Shown here: positions 39,515-47,536 of the stretch, one piece after another
Layout: each line of letters starts with the position of its first letter
Position numbering within the stretch: the stretch's first letter is position 1
Source of the DNA: CAZTNW01 sp964614945
GTDB lineage: Bacteria; Caldisericota; JANLFM01
DNA: 64,000 nt
Direction of reading: 5' to 3'
Assembly: GCA_964614945.1 (NCBI GenBank)
Contig: CAZTNW010000001.1
Span: 1-64,000, forward strand
The notes under the pieces: generated by a model
Database searches by the model: none
Seen by the model: only the letters and a program-made list of their open reading frames with translations
What the model was told of the DNA's origin: nothing
Program-made: the position numbers and the translations under genes

Positions 39515-41144
39515 GCCCGAGAAAACCTCACTCAACCCCAGGCTTTCCCAGATCGATTTTCAGGTCCTTTTGTCTCTACTGGAAGGCGCAGCCCTTCACC
39601 TGGAGAAAAATAAAGAAATCGTAAATGCTCTCAATGTTTTTCCGGTCCCCGATGGGGATACCGGCACGAACATGCATCTGACCCTTCTGTCAACACTGGA
39701 AGAGCTGAATTCTAACCATCCTCAATCGATGCGTGAGTTCGCAGAGGCACTCACCAAGGGTTCCCTTCTCGGAGCACGAGGTAATTCCGGCGTGATCCTC
39801 TCCCAGCTTTTTCGTGGGTTCGGTCGCTCGATTGACGGAAAGGAGAAACTGACCATAATCGACCTTGCTGAAGCCTTCGGAGAAGCAGCGCGGACTGCAT
39901 ATAAAGCCGTAATGAAACCAGTCGAGGGCACTATACTCACCGTAGCGCGGGAGGCAAGCTTAGCAGCATCTAAGGCCAAAGAAATGGATGACCTGACCGT
40001 CTTTTTAGAAGAGATCCTTTTCGCCGCGCAGGTGGCCCTGGCCAATACGCCCCACCTTCTTCCGGTACTCAAAGAAGCAGGGGTGGTCGACTCTGGCGGA
40101 CAGGGACTGGTCTTTCTCATCGAAGGCGCAATTGCTAGATTGAAGGGAGTGGACCTGCCTATTGCTCAGGTTTCGCCGAAAGCTTGCATAGAAAAGGAGG
40201 AAATTTTCCGAGAGGAGCTTGACTACCGCTATGACACTCAATTTCTGATCCGGGGCTGCAATCTGGATCGGAATGTGGTGGAGTCTCGGCTCAAACCTCT
40301 GGGCGATTCCTTATTGGTGATTGGAGGAGGAGACTTAGTAAGGGTTCATATCCACAGCAATCAGCCAACGCAACTGCTGGAGGCCAGTGCTTCGTTTGGC
40401 TCTCTTGACCAAGTGATCATCGAGGACATGATCCGACAACATGAGGATTTCAAACAGCAGTCCCAGACAGAAAAAACTCCGGAAGGCATTGCCGTCATCA
40501 GCGTGTATGCCGGAGAAGGTTTTGAGGAAATCTTCAAGAGCCTCGGCGTTGCAGGGACAGTAATGGGGGGACAATCGATGAACCCTTCGACTCAGGAGAT
40601 CCTGCAGTCGATTGAGAACGTCAGAAAGGCGGAGGTTATTGTCCTGCCCAATAATGCCAATGTTATCAACACGGCCCTGCAGGCCAAGAGCATGGGGAGG
40701 AAAAAAATAGCGGTAGTAGGAACTCGCAATTTGCCGCAAGGTATCGCAGCTTGCCTGACTTTTCAGAGCAATCAGCCCTTGGAAGAGAATGTAAGAGCGA
40801 TGGAACGGGCTATTCAGCTTGTTCATTGTGGTGAGGTCACTTACGCGGTGCGTGATGGCGGCATGAACGGCTTTTCCTTCCAGAAGGGGGCAATTATTGG
40901 ATTTGTTGATGGTACTCTTTCTATTGTAGGCGAAGATCCACAGGAAGTCTGTCTGAAGGTTGTGGAAGAGCTGACAAAAAATACCTCGGGTGGTATAGTG
41001 GGTATCTATCGAGGGGAAGAAATTCCCGAAGAGGAAGCGGAGGACCTGCTTCAGGCTTTAAAGCAGTCGTTGCCTCTAGCAGAAGTTGATCTCCAATACG
41101 GGGGGCAGCCCTACTATTATTACGTTGTCTCCTTTGAGGAGTGA
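39504..41144 (+). CDS. fakA: Fatty acid kinase FakA (DAK2/DhaL and DegV-like domains)
   Basis: A 546-residue protein: N-terminal DhaL-type ATP-binding domain with NVFPVPDGDTGTNMH and GARGNSGVILSQ, a middle domain, and a C-terminal half with GGQSMNPSTQEI and LPNNANVI. In FakA the kinase phosphorylates fatty acids held by FakB partners, feeding phospholipid synthesis; no fakB lies here. The pair with the Gls24 gene is widely conserved in Bacillota. Starts overlapping its neighbour. Confidence 0.92.
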   Translation: MRNEPEKTSLNPRLSQIDFQVLLSLLEGAALHLEKNKEIVNALNVFPVPDGDTGTNMHLTLLSTLEELNSNHPQSMREFAEALTKGSLLGARGNSGVILSQLFRGFGRSIDGKEKLTIIDLAEAFGEAARTAYKAVMKPVEGTILTVAREASLAASKAKEMDDLTVFLEEILFAAQVALANTPHLLPVLKEAGVVDSGGQGLVFLIEGAIARLKGVDLPIAQVSPKACIEKEEIFREELDYRYDTQFLIRGCNLDRNVVESRLKPLGDSLLVIGGGDLVRVHIHSNQPTQLLEASASFGSLDQVIIEDMIRQHEDFKQQSQTEKTPEGIAVISVYAGEGFEEIFKSLGVAGTVMGGQSMNPSTQEILQSIENVRKAEVIVLPNNANVINTALQAKSMGRKKIAVVGTRNLPQGIAACLTFQSNQPLEENVRAMERAIQLVHCGEVTYAVRDGGMNGFSFQKGAIIGFVDGTLSIVGEDPQEVCLKVVEELTKNTSGGIVGIYRGEEIPEEEAEDLLQALKQSLPLAEVDLQYGGQPYYYYVVSFEE

Positions 41145-43234
41145 ACAAGTTTCTCGCCTGGCCAGAGCTGATTTCCCCTGTTCAATACGCTAAGGGAATC
41201 GGCCCTTCTCGAGCAAGGCTTTTCGAGAAGGTTGGGGTCAAATCCCTTATCGATCTCCTCTATTACTTTCCTCGATCTTACCAAGACCGCACTCATTTTC
41301 GTCCCTTCTCTACCCTTAAGGAGGGAGACTGGGCGACCATAAAGGGAAGAGTATTAGGTGCGAGAGAGCAAATCCCGAGGAAGGGGATCAGATTACTCAA
41401 GGTGGCCATCTCAGACGGCAGTGGTCGCCTGGAAGCAGTGTGGTTCAACCAGCCTTATCTGAAGAAAGAGTTTCCAGCTGGAGCAGAGGTTATTCTGTCC
41501 GGTCGCGTTTCCAGACGCTTCGGGCCGGTGCAGATCTCTTCTCCCGATTGGGAGATTTTGGAAGAGGATAAGGACCCCATCCATTCGGGCCGCATTGTCC
41601 CGATTTATTCGCTCACAGCAGGCTTAAAGCAGCGTGCTATGCGTCGCAAGATGAAGGACTTCATCGACAAGTATTCGCCGCTTGTACCAGATTTTCTGCC
41701 TCCGACCATCCTGGCGCGCGAAAGTCTGATGCCTCTGCGCGTGGCTCTGAGCAAGATCCATTTCCCTGAGGACTTCTCCGCGCTCGATGAAGCCAAACGC
41801 CGACTCATTTTCGAGGAGCTTTTTCTTCTGCAGCTAAGCTTTGCTCTACGCTGGTCGGAGCGAAAGGGAAAGCATGGTATTCCGATGAGTACAAAGGGAG
41901 AGCTGACAGGGAAATTTTTGCACGGTCTTCCTTTTCAGCTCACTGAAGGACAAAGAGATGCTCTGCAAGAGATCGAAAAGGACATGCAAGCAAGTAAACC
42001 CATGAATCGCCTTTTGCAGGGGGAAGTGGGGTCAGGGAAGACCGTCATTGCCGCCTACGCTATGCTCGCTGCGATACAGAGCGGCTATCAGTCAGCTTTG
42101 ATGGCACCAACCGAGATACTAGCGGAACAGCATTTTTTTGTATTGCAGGAGTTGCTGGAGGATTTGCCCGTGAAGATTGCCCTTCTGACGAGCGGTACCC
42201 GTTTTTCCATACGCTCCCGTTTACTTGAAGAGCTGGAAGCTGGAAGCATCGACCTATTGATCGGGACCCATGCCCTGTTAGAGGAGCGGGTCTGCTTTCG
42301 TAAGCTGGGCCTGACGGTAATCGATGAGCAACATCGATTCGGGGTCTTACAGAGAAAGATACTCGTAGAAAAAGGACAGAGCCCCGATGTTCTGGTGCTT
42401 ACAGCTACCCCGATTCCCCGCAGCCTCGCTTTAACTTTTTATGGAGACTTCGACTTGAGTGTGATAAGAGGTCTTCCTCCAGGCAGGCAAAGCGTTGTCA
42501 CCTATCTTGTCCATTCGGATCGAGAGACTGAGGTATTCAAATTCCTCCGCCGCCAGCTCCAGGAAGGCCGCCAGGCCTACATTGTCTGTCCAGTAATTGA
42601 GGAAAAGGATGAGGCCTTTGCCCTTCAGGCAGCCAAGGCCCTGAAGGAGAGATTGGAGACAGAGGTCTTCCCGGATTTGAAATTGGGCCTCTTGCACGGA
42701 AGGCTCAGCGCCAGGGAAAAAGATGAAGTAATGACCAGTTTCCGTCAGGGAGAGACACAGATCCTTGTCTCCACCACGGTAATTGAAGTAGGAATAGATG
42801 TAGCGAACGCCTCAGTAATGGTTATCTGGGATGCAGACAGGTTCGGCCTGGCCCAGCTTCACCAATTGAGGGGGAGGATTGGACGCGGGCCCTACAAATC
42901 TTATTGCATCCTCATGGCGAATCCGAAAAAAGATGAGGCCCTCCAGAGACTGGATGTAATGGTGCGCATAAATGATGGCTTCGTTATCTCGGCAGAAGAC
43001 TTGAGGATTCGCGGCCCAGGAGAATTTTTCGGTACCACCCAGCATGGTGCACCGGAATTGAAGTTGGCAGACCTGTTTTCGCCCCAGGACCAGGAGATAC
43101 TCGAACGCTGCCGGGAGATAGCCTTTGAACTGGCTCACTATCAAGGTAAAAAGCTATTCAAGGATTTTCCCCTTTTAGGGGAGATGCTGAGCAGGAGGTT
43201 CCCCTTTCAAAGCGAATTTATCGAGGTCGGCTGA
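41141..43234 (+). CDS. recG: ATP-dependent DNA helicase RecG
   Basis: A 697-residue fork-reversal helicase: N-terminal wedge/OB domain, Walker A GEVGSGKT (about 294-301), DEQH (395-398), TATPIPRSLAL, and the C-terminal QLRGRIGRG arginine-finger motif. It rescues stalled replication forks and removes R-loops. GTG start overlapping the fakA stop. Full-length and intact, in contrast to the degenerate PriA in the same window. Confidence 0.97.
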   Translation: MNKFLAWPELISPVQYAKGIGPSRARLFEKVGVKSLIDLLYYFPRSYQDRTHFRPFSTLKEGDWATIKGRVLGAREQIPRKGIRLLKVAISDGSGRLEAVWFNQPYLKKEFPAGAEVILSGRVSRRFGPVQISSPDWEILEEDKDPIHSGRIVPIYSLTAGLKQRAMRRKMKDFIDKYSPLVPDFLPPTILARESLMPLRVALSKIHFPEDFSALDEAKRRLIFEELFLLQLSFALRWSERKGKHGIPMSTKGELTGKFLHGLPFQLTEGQRDALQEIEKDMQASKPMNRLLQGEVGSGKTVIAAYAMLAAIQSGYQSALMAPTEILAEQHFFVLQELLEDLPVKIALLTSGTRFSIRSRLLEELEAGSIDLLIGTHALLEERVCFRKLGLTVIDEQHRFGVLQRKILVEKGQSPDVLVLTATPIPRSLALTFYGDFDLSVIRGLPPGRQSVVTYLVHSDRETEVFKFLRRQLQEGRQAYIVCPVIEEKDEAFALQAAKALKERLETEVFPDLKLGLLHGRLSAREKDEVMTSFRQGETQILVSTTVIEVGIDVANASVMVIWDADRFGLAQLHQLRGRIGRGPYKSYCILMANPKKDEALQRLDVMVRINDGFVISAEDLRIRGPGEFFGTTQHGAPELKLADLFSPQDQEILERCREIAFELAHYQGKKLFKDFPLLGEMLSRRFPFQSEFIEVG

Positions 43235-43235
43235 A

Positions 43236-43787
43236 GTGCGTATTTACGGAGGAAAGGCCAGGGGCAAAAGGCTTTGTTATAAGCCGAAGAAGAACCTCAG
43301 GCCTACCTCTGGAAAGGTCAAAGAGGCGCTTTTCAATATTCTGGCCTCGAAACTTCCCGGCTCCTCCTTCCTCGATTTATACGCTGGAACCGGGAGCATT
43401 GGCCTCGAGGCCTTGAGTCGTGGCGCACGCTTCTGTGTTTTTGTTGAGAAATCCACCACCTCTCTGCGCTTGCTGCGCCAAAACATGGAGCAGTCAAACT
43501 TCCGCGGGATAATAATCAGCGCTGATGCTATTCATTCCTTTCCTCGTCTTGTAGAACTGAAAGAGCTATTTGATCTGGTTTTTCTCGATCCTCCCTATGA
43601 AAAGGGACTTGTCAGAATAACGCTCTCTCGATTAGTGCACGCTTCCATCCTGACTGATCATGCTATAATCGTGGCGGAGCACTCTGTTCGGGAAAATAGT
43701 GGTGAAATTTCAGGATTGGAGCTGATTCGCTCTTACCGGTATGGAGATACCGTGCTTTCCCTTTATCGAAGAAAGGGGTCAGACTAA
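43236..43787 (+). CDS. rsmD: 16S rRNA (guanine966-N2)-methyltransferase RsmD
   Basis: A 183-residue methyltransferase with MRIYGGKARGKRL, RPTSGKVKEALFNIL, the SAM loop FLDLYAGTGSIGLEA and catalytic DPPYEKG. It modifies G966 of 16S rRNA. GTG start 8 bases after GAGGT. rsmD-coaD is a standard pair; its stop overlaps coaD by one base. Confidence 0.96.
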   Translation: MRIYGGKARGKRLCYKPKKNLRPTSGKVKEALFNILASKLPGSSFLDLYAGTGSIGLEALSRGARFCVFVEKSTTSLRLLRQNMEQSNFRGIIISADAIHSFPRLVELKELFDLVFLDPPYEKGLVRITLSRLVHASILTDHAIIVAEHSVRENSGEISGLELIRSYRYGDTVLSLYRRKGSD

Positions 43788-44290
43788 TGAAAGCAGTAGT
43801 ACCTGGAAGCTTTGATCCAGTGACATTTGGTCATCTTGATGTTATTGAAAGGGCTTCTTTTATTTTTTCTGGCATCGTGGTGGCTGTGATCGATAACGGA
43901 GCTAAAAAACATCTATTTACGCTCGAAGAAAGAGCATATATGCTTGAAGAGGTGACAGCGAAGTTGCCCAATGTACATATTGACACGTTTTCCGGCTTGC
44001 TCGTAGCATATATGAAAAAAGAGCAGGCTAACGTCATCGTACGAGGATTGAGGGCATTGTCAGATTTTGAATATGAACTGCAAATGGCTTTGATGAATCA
44101 CGAGCTCGACCCTGGAGTGGAGACCGTTTTTCTGGCTGCTTCATTTCAATATTCTTTCTTGAGCTCCAGTCTGGTTAAGGAAATCGCCTCAAGCGGTGGT
44201 CCTGTCAGGCAATTTGTTCCACCCGTAGTTGAGGAGAGGTTGCGGGAAAAATTCAGATCGGAAAGGGGTTGGAGGAAATCGGGGTTTTAG
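43787..44290 (+). CDS. coaD: Phosphopantetheine adenylyltransferase
   Basis: A 167-residue nucleotidyltransferase with VPGSFDPVTFGHLD (the T/HxGH motif region) and SFQYSFLSSSLVKEIA near the end, matching the ISSTxVR motif. It makes dephospho-CoA, the next to last step of CoA synthesis. Overlaps rsmD by 1 base and the next gene by about 20. Confidence 0.96.
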   Translation: MKAVVPGSFDPVTFGHLDVIERASFIFSGIVVAVIDNGAKKHLFTLEERAYMLEEVTAKLPNVHIDTFSGLLVAYMKKEQANVIVRGLRALSDFEYELQMALMNHELDPGVETVFLAASFQYSFLSSSLVKEIASSGGPVRQFVPPVVEERLREKFRSERGWRKSGF

Positions 44291-44778
44291 AACTTCTTGA
44301 CGAGATTGAGTCTTTAATTGATCAGGGCAAGAAAATTCCTTTCACGCATAATGTGACGATCAATATGGATAGGATGCTGGAGCTTCTTGATCAGATCAGA
44401 GAAGGCTTCCCCGAGGAACTTTCCCAGGCCAAATGGGTTTTGCAGGAGCGCAAGAAAGTTCTGGAAGAAGCCCAGCAGGAAGCCGAAAGAGTATTACAGC
44501 AGGCCAGGGCACAAGCCCAGGCTCTTGTTTCAGAGAGCGAAATAATCAAACAGGCGGAGGTTAAAAGCAGAGAGATCTGGGAACGAAGAGGAGAGGAAGC
44601 CAGGGCGCTGAAGCGAGATGCTGAAGCCTATGCCGAATCACTGCTGACGAAACTCGAAGGCGTCCTGGAGAAAGCTCTTACCACTGTTAAAGCAGGCAAA
44701 GGGCAACTACGAGCTTCGATCGCGCAGACCGCTCCTTCCACATCCGCCCCAGGGACAAAGTCTGGCCCTTCTGTTTGA
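44269..44778 (+). CDS. Coiled-coil protein downstream of coaD, V-type/F0 b-like
   Basis: A 169-residue, strongly charged protein: an N-terminal helical part (VLELLDEIESLIDQGKKIPF) and a long coiled coil rich in Glu, Gln and Ala (about residues 50-140), with a short Pro/Ser tail. Such genes next to coaD in Clostridia are annotated only as ATPase-like or hypothetical. Start uncertain: TTG at 44269, or ATC at 44278-44280, which would give the opening (M)GVLELLDEIE and lies 9 bases after AGGGG. No function can be assigned. Confidence 0.75.
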   Translation: MEEIGVLELLDEIESLIDQGKKIPFTHNVTINMDRMLELLDQIREGFPEELSQAKWVLQERKKVLEEAQQEAERVLQQARAQAQALVSESEIIKQAEVKSREIWERRGEEARALKRDAEAYAESLLTKLEGVLEKALTTVKAGKGQLRASIAQTAPSTSAPGTKSGPSV

Positions 44779-44792
44779 ATTAAGACCTACTT

Positions 44793-44958
44793 AACCCCAC
44801 CGTGCCGTGTGAGGGGGGGTGATGAACCTGCAACTCGCAGGTGGGTTTCCTAACCGAGCAGAGGGAGGGATAATTCCCGTCAAGCTCTGGATCAGAATCC
44901 CTTTGTTTTTGTGTTGGCTCATACCTTTACCCTTCATCACCAACACCGCAGGGTTTTT
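44793..44958 (+). ncRNA. Candidate structured RNA with own terminator (6S-like outline)
   Basis: The ends pair over a long interrupted helix: AACCC (44793-44797) with GGGTT (44951-44955), TGC (44803-44805) with GCA (44948-44950), GTGT (44807-44810) with ACAC (44943-44946), and GGTGATGAA (44818-44826) with TTCATCACC (44933-44941). Inside are a hairpin ACCTGC/GCAGGT (44826-44842), GGGT/ACCC (44843-44846 with 44929-44932), an internal loop, GAGC/GCTC, and CAGAGGGA/TCCCTTTG (44859-44866 with 44898-44905), topped by a small GGGA/TCCC hairpin. A run of six T follows at 44954-44959. A closing stem, central bubble and apical stem recall 6S RNA; identity is unproven. Confidence 0.55.
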
Positions 44959-46224
44959 TCAATCATAAAAGATAGAATCCAACCTCGCAAGCAAGGTAGC
45001 GGAGGGTACTTCCTCTTGCTCTCCTGTCCTGAGGTTCTTGAGCAAGTTGACTCCCCTGGCTAACTCTTCTTCCCCCAGAATAATGGCGTAGGCAGCTTTC
45101 TTTCGATCTGCTGTCTTGAGCTGAGAGGAGAGGCTGCGCTCTGGGTAAATAAGATCAACGGCGATTCCCCGCCTGCGCATTTCTAAAGCCATAGCCACGG
45201 CCTTTTTGCGGGCTAATTCACCGAGATGCACAATGAAAAGGGAGGGTTTCTCAGCGCCGAATATTTTACCCTTTTTCTGCATGATTAATAGTGCCCGTTC
45301 CATTCCTCCGGCGAAACCTACAGCGGAAGTAGGAGGACCGCCAAGCGTCTCCACCAAGTTATCGTAGCGACCCCCGCCGCAGAGAGAATTCTGAGCCCCC
45401 AACTCGGGAGAGATTATCTCGAAGACGGTACGGGTATAGTAATCGAGGCCGCGTACCAGTCTGGGCTCAATCTTAAAAGCAAGCCCCATTTCCGTGAGCA
45501 AGCTCTCGATCGTTTGGAAATGTATTTGGCATTCCGAGCAGAGATGATCTGTAGGGCGCGGAGCATAATCGAGAACCCGCACGCAGGAAGGATTTTTGCA
45601 ATCTAAGATGCGTAAGGGATTACGAGAGAACCGTCTTTGGCAATCGTCGCAGAGCTCCCCGAGTTTTGCTTGCAGGGCTCTCTCTAATTCTTCGAGAAAG
45701 AGAGGTCGGCACTTCCGGCACCCAATTGAATTCAAGAGGACTTGAAACTGCGAAATCCCCAGCTCCATATAAATAGAGATAGCAAGGGTTATGATCTCGA
45801 CATCCAGTTCCGGCTCCTCTCCGCCGATTGCCTCAAACCCAAACTGATGATGTTGTCTATATCGGCCGGCCTGCGGTCTCTCGTAGCGGAACATTGGGCC
45901 CAGGTAATACAGCTTGACGGGAAGTCCTCGATTGGCCAGCTGATGCTGAAGATAAGCCCTGGCCACCCCTGCCGTCCCTTCAGGGCGCAGGGTGAGACTA
46001 CGTCCCCTTTTGTCCTGGAAGGTGTACATTTCTTTGGAGACGATATCTGTCTCCATTCCCACTCCTCGCTGGAATAACTCTGAAAGCTCAAAAAGTGGCA
46101 GCCGTATTTCACCGTAGACGAAATTTCGAGCAATGCGTCGGATTAGGCACTCGAGCTGAAACCAGAGCTCTGAGTCAGGAGGGAGTATATCCTGTGTCCC
46201 GCGCGGGGCGTAAATATATTCCAT
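44959..46224 (-). CDS. hisS: Histidyl-tRNA synthetase
   Basis: A class II synthetase of about 421 residues with APRGTQDILPPD at the start, RPEGTAGVARAYLQ, FRYERPQAGRYRQHHQFG and the histidine motif GLDYYTRTVFE. An insertion with paired cysteines (CRKC, CDDC, CKNPSC, CSEC) probably binds zinc, as in several Bacillota enzymes. The ATG at 46224 overlaps the asnS stop (TAATG). The frame extends 22 codons upstream, inside asnS. Confidence 0.95.
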   Translation of the reverse strand: MEYIYAPRGTQDILPPDSELWFQLECLIRRIARNFVYGEIRLPLFELSELFQRGVGMETDIVSKEMYTFQDKRGRSLTLRPEGTAGVARAYLQHQLANRGLPVKLYYLGPMFRYERPQAGRYRQHHQFGFEAIGGEEPELDVEIITLAISIYMELGISQFQVLLNSIGCRKCRPLFLEELERALQAKLGELCDDCQRRFSRNPLRILDCKNPSCVRVLDYAPRPTDHLCSECQIHFQTIESLLTEMGLAFKIEPRLVRGLDYYTRTVFEIISPELGAQNSLCGGGRYDNLVETLGGPPTSAVGFAGGMERALLIMQKKGKIFGAEKPSLFIVHLGELARKKAVAMALEMRRRGIAVDLIYPERSLSSQLKTADRKKAAYAIILGEEELARGVNLLKNLRTGEQEEVPSATLLARLDSIFYD

Positions 46225-47516
46225 TAAGGATATATCCTCTCTAAGAGGCGGGGGAAAGGGATACTCTCCCTTATATGCTCGAGGCCGCATATCCAGTATA
46301 CTGTGCGCTCGATACCCAGGCCAAACCCGCTATGAGGTACGGAACCAAATCGTCTCAGGTCAAGATACCAGCGATAAGGTTCCTCGGGCAGGTGGTGTTC
46401 CTTCAGCTTTTTTTCCAAAAGAGCGAGGTCGTCGATTCTTTCCGACCCTCCGATAATTTCTCCAAATCCCTCGGGAGCTAATAGATCTGCGGAGAGCGTT
46501 ACCTCCGGCCGGCGAGGATCGGGTTTCATGTAGAAAGCTTTGCAGGCCTGAGGGAAGTGAGTGACGAATACGGGTTTCTCGAATTGGGAACAGATGATTG
46601 TCTCGTGCGGCGAGCCAAAATCCTCCCCCCATTCGAGGGAGAGGTTGTTCTTCTTTAGCATCTCCAGAGATTGATCGTAGGTAATGCGCGGGAAGGGCGA
46701 TTTAACCTTGGCGAGAGTGGACAAGTCACGTTTTAAGGTCTTGAGCTCCGGCTCCCTCTTAGTAAGAATTTCCTCGACGACGTAGGAGACTAACTCCTCC
46801 TGCAGTTGCAGATTGTCTTCGAAGGTATAGAAGGCCGCTTCTGGCTCCAGCATCCATAACTCCGTAAGGTGACGACGAGTCCGTGACTTCTCTGCCCTGA
46901 AAGCCGGACCAAAGCAATAAACTCTGCCTAGGGCCATGCATGCAGCTTCATTATAAAGCTGACCACTCTGGGTCAAGTAGGCTTTTTCTCCAAAATAATC
47001 GAGCTGGAAAAGAGTGGTTGTTCCCTCGACAGCGGAGGGGGTCAGAATGGGAGCATCGACAAGGAGAAACCCCCTGGAATCCAGAAAATCTCTGCAGGCC
47101 TTGATGATCGTGGCTCGAATGCGCAAGATAGCAGCCTGGCGGCTGGATCGAAGCCAGAGATGACGGTGCTCCATCAGGAAGGGGACGCCGTGCTCTTTCG
47201 GTGTGATCGGGTAGTCACTGGCAGAGCAGATGATTTTCAGTTCACTGAGATCCATTTCGACCCCTCCAGGCGCGCGCAGTTCGCGACGCACACGGCCTTT
47301 AACTTGCAGGGAGGATTCCTGCGTCAAATGTTTTACTTCCTCGAATATCTGCTCGGCCAGATTCCCTTTGTTGGCCACAACCTGAACAATCCCGGTGCCA
47401 TCGCGGACCAGAACGAACTGTACGGAACCAGAAGACCTGGTGTTATAGACCCAGCCTTCAATAATGACTTCCTGATCGATGAATTGTTTGAGATCCTCAA
47501 TGTACGCTTTTCTGAT
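46224..47516 (-). CDS. asnS: Asparaginyl-tRNA synthetase (apparent ATC start)
   Basis: A class II synthetase: an N-terminal OB-fold (EVIIEGWVYNTRSSG), GQLYNEAACMALGRVY, the aspartate-subclass RRHLTELWMLEPE, and closing HSGFGLGIERTVYW. The absence of a B12-type insertion and the FRAEKSRTRRHL motif favour AsnRS over AspRS. Expected N-terminus RKAYIEDLKQFI falls just after an ATC (47514-47516), which lies 8 bases after AAGGAGG (47525-47531) and 20 bases past the pbp1A stop. From ATC the length is 430 residues. The nearest standard start is GTG at 47573, inside pbp1A without a ribosome site. Confidence 0.92.
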   Translation of the reverse strand: MRKAYIEDLKQFIDQEVIIEGWVYNTRSSGSVQFVLVRDGTGIVQVVANKGNLAEQIFEEVKHLTQESSLQVKGRVRRELRAPGGVEMDLSELKIICSASDYPITPKEHGVPFLMEHRHLWLRSSRQAAILRIRATIIKACRDFLDSRGFLLVDAPILTPSAVEGTTTLFQLDYFGEKAYLTQSGQLYNEAACMALGRVYCFGPAFRAEKSRTRRHLTELWMLEPEAAFYTFEDNLQLQEELVSYVVEEILTKREPELKTLKRDLSTLAKVKSPFPRITYDQSLEMLKKNNLSLEWGEDFGSPHETIICSQFEKPVFVTHFPQACKAFYMKPDPRRPEVTLSADLLAPEGFGEIIGGSERIDDLALLEKKLKEHHLPEEPYRWYLDLRRFGSVPHSGFGLGIERTVYWICGLEHIRESIPFPRLLERIYP

Positions 47517-47536
47517 GTTCCTGACCTCCTTCTCGC

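Noticed and set aside
44793..44958. T-box or other leader for hisS
   Set aside because: The element is downstream of hisS, and its T run places it on the plus strand, facing the end of hisS.
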